A stretch of DNA of 30,951 nucleotides from Heterotrichella gracilis (taxonomy: Eukaryota; Sar; Xanthophyceae; Tribonematales; Xanthonemataceae): assembly GCA_032358255.1 (NCBI GenBank), contig JAULBX010028294.1, positions 1 to 30,951 of the forward strand, in the 5' to 3' direction. The translations under genes were made by a program, and so were the position numbers. Below, piece by piece: positions 1 to 11,753 of the stretch; the first letter of the stretch is position 1; every line of letters begins with the position of its first letter. The notes below the pieces were generated by a model. That model saw only the letters and a program-made list of their open reading frames with translations, searched no databases and was not told the DNA's origin.

Positions 1-236
1 GGGGGGGGGGCGGGAGTAAAGCCACAATTCATATGTTTGTTGGAGGTAGCCCATCCTACTCCTATAGTTATAACTGAGCCTAGGCTACCACTGACCAGCA
101 GGCGTTAAAATCTACCAGCTTAGACTCGTGTAGGGCTTGTATAGGGCTTTTTCCTTCCAGGTACGTGAAGCATGCCGTACAAGTTCTCCCCCTGCGCGCC
201 TGCCCCCGAAATCCTATACCTCACTTGTAAACCTTC

Positions 237-387
237 CTCGGGCGCTGGCTAAGGAGCTCCATCTCCAAGCGCCTCCACCCTAAACCCTAAACCCCCCTCA
301 GGCGCTGGTTTTCGACCCTAAACCCAAAACCCTCCTCAGGCGCTGGCTTTCAACCTCAAACCCTAAACCCCAAATTTCCTCCTTCAG
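237..387 (+). repeat. Tandem echoes of the kinase exon start, with telomere-like motifs
   Basis: Three imperfect copies of the real exon start (GGCGCTGGCCTCCGACCCC at 387-405) lie upstream at about 240, 299 and 337. Each follows a CCTC(A/G)G acceptor-like string. The outermost copy also keeps CCAAGCGCCT, which occurs further into the exon. Between the copies lie CCCTAAACCCTAAACC-type stretches. The copies look like duplicated and decayed 3' splice sites. Confidence 0.8.
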
Positions 388-540
388 GCGCTGGCCTCCG
401 ACCCCAAGCGCCTGCACTCCGCGGTGGTGTTTGCCACGGCATGTGGCGCCTTCACGTGCACCGGACCGGGGGCAATGGCGCCCCAACCAATGCTGGAACA
501 GGCGCAGAGGTTGGCGACAGAGACGGCGCAGGCCGCGTAA
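388..540 (+). CDS. PfkB-family sugar kinase, C-terminal exon (partial)
   Basis: This is the last exon of a gene that enters from the left edge. It follows a CTCCTTCAG acceptor, starts in phase 0 and encodes 50 residues before TAA at 538-540. The peptide has the C-terminal helix signature of PfkB (ribokinase/fructokinase) kinases: FATACGAFTCTGPGA (about residues 15-29 of the exon), matching the family's 'FA.A.GA.T.T..GA' segment that closes the nucleotide pocket, followed by an amphipathic tail. PfkB kinases phosphorylate a sugar or nucleoside with ATP; the catalytic GAGD motif would lie upstream, outside the window, so the substrate cannot be told. No earlier exon was recognised in bases 1-387. 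A TGTAA signal lies 70 bases after the stop. The assignment rests on one short motif but fits well. Confidence 0.72.
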   Translation, partial: ALASDPKRLHSAVVFATACGAFTCTGPGAMAPQPMLEQAQRLATETAQAA

Positions 541-609
541 GACTGTGGGCTGCGGGGGCGGCATTTAAAATATTACAAGCCGCCCACGTTCTGCATAGGC
601 TGGGCGCCC

Positions 610-614
610 TGTAA
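610..614 (+). terminator. TGTAA polyadenylation signal of the kinase gene
   Basis: TGTAA is the usual polyadenylation signal in chlorophyte algae. This one lies 70 bases after the kinase stop codon, a plausible short 3' untranslated region. It is inferred from position only. Confidence 0.5.
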
Positions 615-1647
615 GAAACTCTGCGCTTGTGGTGCGAAGGGGTTGGGGTTGGGAGAAGGTCGCCGCAACCAACCCTGGTTGTTGGAGCATGCGGGGAGAC
701 TGCAGTGATGGAGTCTGCTGGCGCAAAGCAGGCAGCTGGTGGGGGGGGTGCGGGCAATGGCTTGGTGGTGGCATGCATGTGACCTACACTAGGCAGAGGG
801 CAACACGTTGGCAAGGCTTGGTGGGCCTGTCAGTGATCCGGCAAAGCTTTTGAGGCTCACGCTGTGGTTTTGATAAATCCATAGGCAGACAGGTGACACT
901 GATGACAAATGGTTGCCACTGCCAAGTTGTCTCCTATGTTATGCCAAGGACCCACCTTGTAGTCCGACTTGGCAACGGTAGACAGACTTAGCACAGTGCA
1001 ATTTGAGACTCTTTAACTTTTAACTTTAACTTTTAAACTATTGCCAATCAATATTCACCCATTTGCACACTGTCATATGATGGCATTCACTGTGCGTACG
1101 TATTGCGCATGATGCTTGTCGGAAATTTATAAAAATGAGTCAAAGTGAAGTGAACATGCTGGCATTCAATGTGCCATAGTCGTACTGCGGAGTCCCGGAA
1201 TCTGGGATTGGAAGACTCATGGTCCCGAGGATTGGATGACTCAAGAGACTCAGTCGCTGCACAATGGCCATCTTATAACTGAGAATAATATTCTCAATAT
1301 ATTATATTTTAAGGGTACTCTGTGACATCGTTAGTATTCGAGTGACTGTCAAGAGTTGCCGCATTCAATGGCGGGCACACCGTGATACTCATTAAGGCGC
1401 CGCCGGTATATGGGTATATGGCCATGTTAATAAACACCTGCGGGACCTGGTGCTCGCACAGGCACATGCTAGTACTACACACCGCGGCGCACAGATTTCG
1501 TCTACACTAGGCAAGGTTCGGCGTAGTTCAATGAATGCTGGAAATCCCTCACATTTGAAGATTCTGATTGTCAATGATACCATATTATTTCCTGTGTTCA
1601 CAAAGGTTCTGCCCCACATGGCCCATTTGCATGTACTGTTCAAAAAC
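615..1647. other. Intergenic region, tail-to-tail (kinase and F-box gene)
   Basis: No gene is recognised. Both flanking genes end here. The stretch holds TTTAACTTTTAAC-type short repeats (about 1010-1040), two copies of GGCATTCA.TGTGC (about 1083 and 1161), and a diverged duplication of GGATTGGA.GACTC (about 1204 and 1230). Reading frames here are short and show no motif. Confidence 0.6.
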
Positions 1648-3729
1648 TCACACAGTTGCCGGCACCCCCCATGGCGCCATCTGCAAGCCATCCAGGCGTG
1701 CCGCGTACGCCGCGGCATCCCAATTGCTGCTTTCAATAGCGCGTTTGCTTGGAGTTGAGACCCTTGCCAGCTTGCTAGCCAGCTCAACAGGGGGGCACCA
1801 CAACTCGCCATGGGCTGTAGGATCAAAAGAGTGCACCCACCGACCCTCCCCCTCTACCTCCACCAAATCAGGGCTGACAGCCTGCACACTGACTCGGGGC
1901 GGACATCCCTCCAGCCGCTCCCACATCCACAACAGTGTATCCGTGGCCTTCTGGCAATGTTCAAGGTATGGGGCGACATAGCAGTGCGGGGTGGGGTCTT
2001 CCGGGGCTGGACCAAATCCAGGCTGAGAGAAAAAGGCCCCCACTGGCACCCCTATCTCCAATTCAAAATTTCTAAAACTACACAGCGTGACTATCTTGAC
2101 TGAGATGGGCACCCACTGGAACTCAGCGTACAGCTCCGGGGTACCCTTGACCACCAAGCGACGCAGCCCGGTGAGCGTGGTGATGGCTGGCGGGAGGACG
2201 ACTGTTGCGCACTGGTCACTGTCCTCCCCAAAGATCGACGTGTAGCTTATGGTGAGCAAGGTCAGGCGCGTGAGTGCGCTGATGCCGTCGTCCATCTGGG
2301 GGTTGCACAGCTGCAGCTGCTCCACATCCAACACTTCCAGCTCAAGCTCCAGCAGGCCTGTCAAGGCAGCTACCCCCGCAGGCATGAGCCGTGGGAAGGG
2401 CCACGGCTCGCCATCCTCGTCAAGCCCGGGCATCCGCATCTCGCCCAAGCGCAAGGTGGTGAGGTTGGGCAGCGCGAGCAGCGCCCCAATGGTGTCCCCC
2501 CTGTCGTAGTTCTCCACAAATCGCTCCAGTGCCAGGCTGGCCAGGTTGGGCAGCAAGGAGGGGATGGCGCTCACCAAGGGCCGCGGCGGAGTGATGTTGG
2601 TGCTGCACTCAGTGCCGATGGTCAGGCTGCGGAGGGAGATGCTGCGCCCAATTGGCAATCCACTCGACCCAGAGTATGGACCCTCGCTGGCGTAGGTGAT
2701 CCACTGGAAGCGGGCCAGCAGGTCTCCGAGGCACAGCTGGACATCCTCCAGGTAGGGAAAGCACTCCAGGCCCGTTGGGGAGGGCACGTTGGTCAAGTGA
2801 AGGCGCTCCAGCAGTGTGAGTTCCCGCAGATGGTTGGACCCCATTTGCATGCCTGCCACCAGCTGTTCACACTCCTCATTTGTTTGCAAAGACTCGTTGC
2901 AGTCCGTGAGGGTCAGGCGTAGGCGCCGCAGCTGCCGCAGCCTCCCCACATGCGCCAGCCCTTCCTTGATCTGAGGTCCAAACTTGGCCCATGCCTTGGG
3001 GCCGTCATTGGGAACCTCAACGTGCGCTGTTAGCTCCGTCAGATGTACACATGACGCAAGGGCAGGCAGCGCGTCAGGGTCCACGGCCCCCAGGTGCAAC
3101 CAGCGCAGCGTGGACCCACTGGAGAGGATGGAGGCGATGGCCGCGCTGTGGGATTCGGTGGGGTTGGCGAGGCAGGGATGGGTCCAAGGGAGGCACAAGC
3201 GCCACACGGCAGGCATGCGGGGCAGCAGCCAGCGGGTGAGGAGGGCGTAGTAGGCGGATGGCGGGCGGATTTGCTGCATGTGTACCCTTCTGATGCCATC
3301 CGTGTAGGCAGTAAGAGCCTCCTGCACCTGTGAAGGGAGGGGGACATGGGCTTCAGTATGGGGATGCAGTGGCCTAGCGGAATCCATATTACCCCCAGAG
3401 GCCCCACAGGGAATTGATGTGCGCACCGCAACTGAAAAACTGCAGAGCACCGGGTTGCCAGCACATAACGCAAGCATCACTCGCCTAAAAACTGGGCACG
3501 CAAGCAATCAGCATACAAGCGCAACCACAAGGTCTCAGCTCACCTGCATGTTTTCCCACATGTTTGACGGGCCCAGGCTCAGTTGGTGCCAAGCCCTGCA
3601 CACCAGAGGAATGGAGCGGAGCCTGTCGTCAAGTCCTGTCATGCCCAGAATGGACTGGAGGACTTCAGGCGGCAGCGACTGGATGGTGGTGGTGGCCCCT
3701 GGCGCATCCAGCTGGGGTGGCTCAGCCAT
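1648..3729 (-). CDS. F-box/leucine-rich-repeat protein
   Basis: Two exons on the minus strand: 3729-3544 and 3327-1648, joined in phase 0 across a 216-base intron (CAG|GTGAGC ... TTCACAG), giving about 621 aa. The start at 3729 is chosen for its strong context (GCACCATGGCT); an in-frame ATG at 3804 would add 25 residues. Residues about 16-58 are an F-box (IQSLPPEVLQSILGM ... VCRAWHQLSLGP), which binds SKP1 in SCF ubiquitin ligases. The rest carries about ten irregular leucine-rich repeats, for example LRWLHLGAVDPDALPAL, LPNLASLALERFV, LPNLTTLRLGEM, LTGLLELELEVLD and LTGLRRLVVKGTPEL, which would recruit the substrate. The last ~120 residues lack repeats and are not recognised. The role as a substrate receptor follows from the family; the target is unknown. 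The exon split right after the F-box is clean. Confidence 0.88.
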
Positions 3730-4665
3730 GGTGCCCTGCGCAGGTGGGGACAGGTGTAAGAAGCTGTGTGATGGAAGCTTGCAAATCCGAGTAGAGGGTA
3801 ACAATCCCTCTCAAGCAACACACCAGAATTGAGGGCAGGTGTGCGTGAGACTCCTTGCAGGGCAGGGCAAGCCAGTGGAGAGTGCAAGGGCCAGTGCCGA
3901 AGACCATGTAACAGGGTGCAAGAACATCACCAGCGGATCAGTAGCACGAGGCAGAGAAGAGGAGACGACCAACCCATCACCCACCTGTGTAGGTAGTCCG
4001 CAGGTATATCAGGTTCGAGAGCAGCCCGAGACGATAATTGAGCAACTTGAGCCAGGATCGAGCCGGTAATGGGTAGCTCAATCGAGACAAGGGTCAGATT
4101 AGCGTCGTTTCAAGGGCCAGTAGTGGGAGGTCTGGTGCACAGGAGTTTGATGGCTCCAGGCAGGCATCCAGCGCTTGATGGCTGCAGGTTGGCACCGATG
4201 ATAAGCTCGAGTAGAAGCCCAAAGGAAGTCAGGAAACCCAACTCGTGGGTTTCAACTACGAGAAGCGCGTAGTTTAAGCAAAGGGTTGGGCTTGCCCACC
4301 TATCAAGCAGGCCTTGGCAGTTAGGCAGTTTGGACTGGTTCTTGTTGGTGGACTATATTGGTGCAGTATCTCTTGTGGATTTGTGAGCACTTGCCAATAA
4401 ACACCATTTAGGTGTACTTATCGACCATATTGTTCCCCTAACCTCAATTAGCCTGCACCCTGAAATATGCATGCATGCATTCACCCTAAACCCTTAAAAC
4501 AACCGATATGCATGCATGCGTTCCTTTAAAGCTGCCGTAAGCTTGAAGCAATACGTAACTGCCCCTACAAGCTTTATTGTATTTGAGTGAAAGCAAAACA
4601 GCTTAGTGGGTGAAGTTGCCTGAAACTTTCATCAAGTGCATGGCAGTGCTAGCATATCTTGGATG
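3730..4665. other. Divergent promoter region between the F-box gene and the orphan gene
   Basis: This stretch serves as upstream DNA for both neighbours. No RNA gene or further coding exon was recognised. The direct repeat ATATGCATGCATGC occurs at about 4465 and 4507, with CCCTAAACCC between the copies. No convincing TATA box was located. Confidence 0.5.
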
Positions 4666-5208
4666 ATGGCTCGAGGCAGGCCCAAAGCGAGGCTACTCAA
4701 GCCTGAGCGACAGCGCATCACCACGCGAGCATCAAATTTGCGGTCAAAATATGGTGTTGAGTCACAGGAGTACAAAGCGTTCATCGAAGGCCTGGAGAGT
4801 GATGGCCATCTCGACCCCTTTGGCTTCAAACGATGGGACCCACAAGGAGAAGTAAAGGCAGCCTCGGCATCCCTCCGCAGCCCAAAGCCTGACAAGTCGA
4901 CACCCAGCGCTGCAACCCTCAGGAAACGCAAGCAGCGTGCTAAGCAGCGGCTCGCCCAGCATGCCCAGCATGGCCAGGCAGTGCACGGCAGTGCCCCTCG
5001 GGGTGTGAGCAAGCGCCAGCAGCAACGCGATGCCAAGACATTGGTAGACTTGCTGGAGCCCCTGGCCCGCAAAGACCCTCAGCGAGCCGCTGCAGCCGTG
5101 TGCAAGGCTGTTGAACAAGCAGGGCTCAGCGCAGTCTTGCACCAGAGCAGTGCCAAAACCCTTGCAGCGCAGCTGGTGTTGTCACAATACAACGACACCC
5201 AGTCGTAG
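4666..5208 (+). CDS. Small basic AT-hook-like protein, unknown function
   Basis: Single exon of 180 aa from the ATG at 4666 (context GATGATGGCTCG); the ATG at 4663 adds one Met, and a GTG further upstream is unlikely in a eukaryote. The family is not recognised. The N-terminus reads MARGRPKARLLKPERQR, containing the RGRPK core of an AT-hook, which binds the minor groove of AT-rich DNA. A predicted helical stretch follows (SKYGVESQEYKAFIEGLES), then a Lys/Arg/Gln-rich middle (RKRKQRAKQRLAQHAQ, a possible nuclear signal or coiled coil) and an Ala-rich helical C-terminus (AAAAVCKAVEQAGLSAVL). Codon use is GC-rich like real genes here. The lack of introns, in a window of multi-exon genes, allows a retro- or transposon-derived origin, but no terminal repeats were found. 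TGTAA occurs at 5512-5516. Confidence 0.6.
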   Translation: MARGRPKARLLKPERQRITTRASNLRSKYGVESQEYKAFIEGLESDGHLDPFGFKRWDPQGEVKAASASLRSPKPDKSTPSAATLRKRKQRAKQRLAQHAQHGQAVHGSAPRGVSKRQQQRDAKTLVDLLEPLARKDPQRAAAAVCKAVEQAGLSAVLHQSSAKTLAAQLVLSQYNDTQS

Positions 5209-6341
5209 GCCCAAGCAAGGGTGCACTTACCTGGGGGGACACAACTGAAAGGGTTTTGCGGCAACTGGTGCTAGGTAGCAAGCCACTTAGAGGGCGGGGT
5301 GGTGGTGGTGCCCAGAGGGTGCGATGGTGGCGCGCGGACAGGCATGGCATGCAATATATTTTCTACGGTTTTATCCATTGCCTACCCACTGGCTAGTATT
5401 CCCTAAATGCTCAAGCTAGGTTCCTACGTGTGTGTGCCACCTGATGGCTCTGCGGTTGAGGTGTGTCAAGTTGCATTCAGCTGACTCTTTCCTAGGGTGT
5501 AGGGTTTGGCCTGTAACCACACCCCAAGGCATGCCTGTGAAAGCGCCATATGGCCAGGCCACCTGTAACAACAACATGTTCACCAATTTCGGCAGTGTTC
5601 CACTGTGCATATGGCGTATGGGTATGGCGTAACAGTTCCTTGAGGTGGTGGTGCTGCTGGTGTGCTGGCATTTGAGTGCAACTCGAGGTGCCTGGCAGCA
5701 GTAAAGTGCCTCTCTCAGTCACACACCCTGTTCGCGTTAGACGTGAGTTGCAAAACGTTAGACGTTGGGTTTGTCTGCTTATTGCGTGTGCTGGTCGCCG
5801 ACTTGCCTCTCGCGGATGATATATTTAAATGCCGGTAACAACCCACGCATGTTACCCACTCAAAACGCACTGAGATTCACAGGACGTCTCACTATCTATG
5901 TATCGAGGCGCTTTACAGTAGTCACTTCAAAGCTGTGCAAGTATTATTCGATAACCGTTTAACCTGTGCCAGTTGCTCCTCTGTACACCTAAGCAAGCAG
6001 CAACATGCATGCATACACGCACGCATGCCTGCAGGGTATGTATTCGTGCGTGGTCCAGCCACCTGTGGTCACGCTATTGTGCGGGAATTAATTGAGTAGT
6101 TCATTTAACACGACGGGGTTTGCACAACGCGCCGGGGAGGTGGCGTGAATAAATCATTCCAGCCCGCTAGGGTTACATCCACCCCCAAGGTAACTCGTCA
6201 TTTTGACGTACAGCCACCACGTGTGACCCTTTTTTGAACAACATTCCTTTACCTGATCCACCACTCGTGCCTACCGTTCTGGGTTGAGCTGCATCCACCC
6301 TGTGGCCAGTGCCCCCATGTGGTGACATTGAAACCCACCTC
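5209..6341. other. Intergenic region upstream of the amine oxidase gene
   Basis: Nothing coding is recognised. TGTAA strings at 5512 and about 5562 may end the upstream transcript. A TATATTTAAAT string lies near 5819, about 520 bases before the oxidase start. Several GCATGC palindromes occur near 6005-6030. Confidence 0.5.
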
Positions 6342-9300
6342 ATGGCTGTGGCTGCTCCACCTCAAGTGTGCGACGTGGTGGTTGTGGGTGGCGGCATGGC
6401 GGGCCTGTGTGCGGCGCTGTCCATCCAGCGGCTAGCCCCGGGGACCAGTGTGGCACTGCTGGAAGCCTCAAGCTGTGCGCACAAGGGCGGGAGGTACGAA
6501 CCAGCTGGAAAACCCTTGGGTACCTTGCCGAAAACCTATCATCCTGCAGAAACCCTGGCCTGTGAATGACGCAAACCTGGTGTGTTCTGGACGTCTGCGG
6601 TGAGAGATTTCTGCAATAATGTGGTGTGGTGCGCGGCGGGAAAACGTATCTATCAGAAGCCCTGGCCTGCTGGTGATGGGTAACCCTTGTCGCCCTACAA
6701 AACCTTATATTCTCGTCCATAACCCCTTGAGACGGATCTTGCCCTACCACTTGTTTTCTACCCCGACCGGACAGAGCACACACCAGCGCCACTGCTGCCA
6801 ATTTGGGTGAACAGAGCCTTTCTGGTGCAGCTCTTGTGGCGCCTCACGCATGTTCCGCAAGATGTACTCCGACCCCTACTTCAGCACCATGCAGGGGGTG
6901 GCGCTGGAGGGGTGGCGTGACATGGAGGCAAAAGCGGGGAGGAAATTCTTGGAGAGCCACGGGCTGCTGTTTCTTGGGGAAGGGGAGCGGGGGGAAACGG
7001 TGCAGGGGAGCATAACGGTGCGGGATGTTCAGGGGTGGCTTGGGGGGTTGGGGTAGAATTTTTTTGTTAGTCGAACCCATCCTTCACTGACAGTGCTCCC
7101 TAGGCTGGCGCTAGGCTATTGGGCCAGCACTGGCAAAGGTATTGGCAAAGGTGTGTAGGGTTTGCACGGAGTACCCCTTGGCAGCCTTTGCTGATGGAAA
7201 TGCATATTCTTTTCACAAAACTAGATTATAATGCTGCAAAATACGCCGCCGCGCCATGGCGCAGCTGACAGTGCCCCACATAAAATATAATTATTACTAC
7301 ATAAATTAAATGGATACATTCTTGATTGTTTCATTAATTGTTCAAACAAAATGTTAATTTATATTGCAGGGTGCCCGCCGCACCATGGAGCAGCTGTGTG
7401 TGCTCCACACCCACCTGCCCACACCCGCGCAGCTGGAGGGGCGGTGGCCGCTGGTGGCGGGGGAGGGGTGGGAGGGGCTGGTGGAGGAAGGGGCAGGCGC
7501 CATACAGGTGGGGGCGGGGGCTGAGGGTCCAGGTCCCTGTACTGTTGACCTTAGTAAGAAGTGTGAATTGCATGATGGCTGGACATGTCTGACCAGGTGG
7601 TAGAAGTTTGGCAAGTTTCAAGAGAATAAAATTGCTTACATTTCATTTTATCAAATAGATTGGAGTAGTTGTCGTGGCATGGTGTAAAGGCTTGCTAGCT
7701 ACTGCGTGAATCTATACGAATTTCCTGCCAATCTGGACCCCTTCGCCTTTGGTACTTCTGCCCACTCTATATTTCCGTAAATAATATATCAACCCATACA
7801 TTTTCGTAAATTATGCATCTGTCCCAGCTAGCTTCTGTCACCTAACGCACTATTTTGTGGTGGTCCCCAGGCAGCGGCTGCGCTTGAGTGGGTGGCTGAG
7901 GAGGTCGTGCGGCAGGGGGGCCGGCTGTACGAGGGAGCCAGGGTGGTGGGGATTGGGGCGCGCCAGGAGGGTGGAGTGGAGGTGACGACTGGCGATGGGA
8001 TGGTGCTGCAGGTGGGTGGGGGTGGCGCCCAGCGTGCGGTTAATCAGGCCTTGAGATTGCTTCTTAGGTGGAACCCCCCTCCTATTATACGTACTCCTCT
8101 GCAACGCCATGCCGTTTTTCAGGGACAGCATGTCCTTGCAGTCAGTACAAGCATCCATGACCAAATTGTAGGCCAACAGTGCCACTTGGTCACTTTGCGA
8201 AGTACGTTTGCAGTAATCTGCCTGTAAGCCATTTGGAAATTGCATGGGTTCTCTTAAAAGGGATTGCTCAAATGTCCATTCCCTTGTCCAGGCCAAAAAG
8301 CTCATCTTGGCAGCCGGCGCATGGACCAACGACCTGTTGGCACTCCTAGGTCCACAATGCCAGCTGGCGCTGGAGATCTGGCGCATGCACTGGGGGTACT
8401 ATTCTGTCGATCCGCAGCTCAAGGCTGCCTATCCCCAATGGTACTGCTTCCAGCGGGAGGTCCCCGGGACTTGGGATGGGGGCCTATATTATGGGTTTCC
8501 TGCGGAGGGGGAGGAGCCGGTGGTCAAGGTGGGGATTGCATGGAACATACAGGGGGAGCCACATGTGTTTGTCAGAAATGAAACATCCAAACGCAATACC
8601 TTGTTGAAAGGTCCAATCCACGCCTGCAATAATGAAAGGGAATGCATGCAGGCAGAGTGAAGGGGCCACTGCCTCGCACAAGGACACCATCTGACGCAAC
8701 ATATACAGTGCCGCACTGTAGGCTACACAACTGGAATAACCAAGCAAAATTTGAGCTTGCCAACTACTTCCTTGTTGCAGGTGGGCATTGATTTCACCCC
8801 CGACCACCCCTCCTGCCGCCTGACCTGCATGGCTCAATTTGACTACACCCCCGACCCCACCCTGTGCGCCCTGCTGGATGCGTTTCTCAAGAAGCATTGG
8901 AAGGGAATTTTGCATCCCCAGGAGATGCACTGCAGCCCCTACACCATGACCCGGGACGGCTATTTCGTGCTGGATAAGGTCCCAGGACAGAGTGATATTG
9001 TGGTGTTCACGGGGGGGAATGGGCGCGCGTTTAAGTTTGCGCCACTCATCGGCAGGTGGGTGTTCTTGCAGCTACCCCTAGGGGGGTGATAATTACAAAT
9101 AAAACTTCGAACTTTGCAAAACGGGAAACAGCATGCCATTGCATGAGAAAAATAGTACTATTCATGCTGCATGGTAGCTACATGGGGATGCTGTATGGTT
9201 ACCTGCATGCACGCTACGCATTACTGCGACGTGCATGTTAATCTGTTTAACCTGCACTACAAGTGCTTTAATTTGTTACAAATAAAAATGCCAGCTAAAA

Positions 9301-9566
9301 GTATATGCCTTACTTACTCCTTGTCCCCGCTTACCAGTGATTTTGTCACACATCCATTTGCAGTGGTTTGTTACATGCCACCAGCTCCACTTGTGTGAGC
9401 TCCCTTTCTTTCGTTCTACCTATACGTCCTTACTACTCCTTGTCCGATATGCAGCCTCCTGGCCGAGCTTGCCCTTGACCTCCCCACTTCCTTCAACATC
9501 GCCCCCCTCAGCGCAACCAGGCCAGCAGTGCGCCACGTGGCAGCAGCACATCACTCCAAGCTGTGA
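6342..9566 (+). CDS. Peroxisomal FAD-dependent sarcosine/pipecolate oxidase-like amine oxidase
   Basis: Seven exons: 6342-6493, 6831-7017, 7370-7507, 7871-8011, 8292-8528, 8781-9055, 9455-9566. All phases agree, giving 413 aa against about 390 for monomeric sarcosine oxidases. Residues 11-21 (DVVVVGGGMAG) are the FAD-binding GxGxxG strand, and Glu41 (ALLEAS) the ribose-binding acid. The exon 1-2 junction restores GGSSCGASRMFR, the family's GSSHG.SR segment. AKKLILAAGAWT (exon 5) is the second FAD motif, and TGGNGRAFKFAPLIG the C-terminal flavin loop. Cys336 in HCSPYTMTRDGYF sits where the family attaches FAD covalently. The protein ends in SKL, a canonical PTS1 peroxisome signal. The family oxidises N-methyl or cyclic secondary amino acids (sarcosine, pipecolate, N-methyltryptophan) to imine plus H2O2, which fits a peroxisome; the exact substrate is inferred only at family level. 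Confidence 0.9.
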
Positions 9567-11753
9567 TCACATGCGCTGCAAGAGTCTGAACCCAATGTGG
9601 CACCTGCCTTGGAGGTTGCTAGAAGCGTGGCCATGCTCGCCACTCACATGGACCACCCGCTATCCCAACAAGATGTTGCACATCGTGGGCTTAACAAATG
9701 TTCAAGCTGGGATCCCCGGACCTGTCGACCACATGTGCTCCTCGGGGCCTGCCAGGCCCTATGCAGACTGATGCTATCAGCTCTCCAAGCGGAAACACTG
9801 ATGTATAAATTGCCCAGAGGCTCAGCTCCTAGGGAGTCCCCTCCCCTTCCACCCACACACTTGGTACCACCATTCCCCCCTACCGCTGATACTAGTACTC
9901 AGTACTCAGTACCATGGCATGCATGATGTGGTCCTGTGTGTCACTGATCTGCGTGACTGTCACCGTAAATTACTCGAGTAATTTAATTAAATTTTATCAT
10001 CAACACTGATCTGAGACGTAATGGATCCGTTGCAGCTGTGATTGGGTAGCATCGATGATTAATCTATGTATAATATTCAATTCCCACAAATAGTTTAATA
10101 AACGATAATACCACAATGGTGATCCGATGCCTCCAGTGCCAGTGGATTCCCTTGACGAATCTTGCATGCATGTCTTATTTTGTTTGGAACCCAATCAATG
10201 AGTTTGCAAAGCCAATTTGGCGCCAGCAGGCCTTCACACTGCGTTTCACACCCGATCTTGAGATGATCACAATCAGTAACTAACCATTTACTGCAATTTA
10301 CTATCATGAAATAAATTGATACGGCACCACTCGTATCCAACCAGCAGGAGTTGTAGAATCACCGCATGCTGTCCATGTCAAAGGTTACAGACCACACGGG
10401 ACCATGTAGTAGAGGACGTACTAAGCACTACAGAAAGAGACAAGCAAAGGCCTTCAAATACCAGGCACTTTATCGGCCAATCAACACTCTCTTCTACATT
10501 TTACTATGATCGTCAACCTTGGTACTGTTACCCTAATCAATACCCTAAATGTTCACTATTTCTAATAACAGTCCCGCATCATAAATAGTAACAGATTGTT
10601 TACACATGGCAATTTGATCCAATACTCATGATGCTCATCCTATTCGGTGCACTGTGTTACAGTAAATGGTGTAATGTAACACTTATGAATGCATGTAACA
10701 CACAGTGGCCACCATTTGGGCTGACATGTCATACCCAGGAAGACTCCCTAAGTAAGGCACCTGATCCACACCCATGCACTACATCAAACAATGCGTGCAT
10801 GTGGGTTGAACACCTTGCGAACCTCCCATGGTGGCCCAGAAACAACGCAGGTATTGACTATCCACCAACCTCAGTACTGTACACGTGATAAACAATGGAC
10901 CTAAAAACAAGTGACGCTTGCCACTGCAGTGTCTTGGCCGCCATAATTTAGTGCAACTTGTATCTGCCCATAACGGGCTCCACCCAAAAATTCCACCGAC
11001 TCAGGTACGGTTGCATACTATTAGTACAAAAACAGACATGTGCAATACACCACAAATACCATCATCATCTTCATTGTTTCCTGCTTCCACACGTCATTGA
11101 CAACCCGTCTCCAATAATCACTGATGCACCCGGATGATCAAATTGAAACTGGTGGCCCGGGGCTTGCCGTACAGTGGAGTAGATTGCCCGCCCACGCCCA
11201 TCATGCAACCTTTGCAAAACACAGGGATATTCTGTTGACTTTGAAAACTGTGAAGGGCATGCGATTTCTCTTGAAGCAAATCTGCAAGATACTTGCATTG
11301 CCCTAGTGATATACGTACACATCGCTATGCGCGTCCCCTTGCTTTCAATCTACACCCACCCCGTTGACGACACTCACTACCCACTAACATACAGCGTGTC
11401 TTCTCATATAAACTGAAGGCTAGTGAATACAACCCTGGATGACCCAGGATACGACCGGTGGGGCAAAAGCACTCAGCCATCCTCATGAAATGCCATCTCC
11501 CAATCTGATGATGCTAATGCTGCAGATCCAGCCTGCCGCGCCACCCACCACCGCTGCTGGTTAGCCACGCCAACGCATGATACCTCGATGCCAGCCATCC
11601 CATGTGAACCACCCTTCGGTACTGCACAATACCCAGTAGACAACCCCTTGCCATCCCTCAGCAGCGCAGCACACTGCCTGCTACGTTGCTCCTGTCCACA
11701 TCGCTTGCCTTCCCGTGAGCCCCACTGCCACTCCACCGCCAAGGTGCTTGGCC
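9567..11753. other. Long intergenic region, tail-to-tail, AT-richer
   Basis: Both neighbours end here. About 9950-10700 is clearly AT-richer than the genes. Open frames here are short, lack motifs and do not join through sensible splice sites. No RNA gene or inverted repeats of note were seen. Confidence 0.5.

Noticed and set aside
1..370. Chromosome end or true telomere suggested by CCCTAAACCC runs
   Set aside because: The runs are short, degenerate, broken by exon-like copies and followed by a coding exon; similar motifs occur inside introns across the window.
4000..4030. Possible tRNA B-box (GGTTCGAGAGC)
   Set aside because: No matching A-box, acceptor stem or cloverleaf could be built around it.
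9337..9926. Frames of 109-144 codons overlapping and following the oxidase 3' end
   Set aside because: They overlap the true last exon in another frame or lie in the 3' untranslated region, without recognisable domains.
11071..11322. Opposing 60- and 83-codon frames in the long intergenic region
   Set aside because: The minus-strand peptide looks mildly protein-like but has no motif, no homologue I recognise and no splice continuation.
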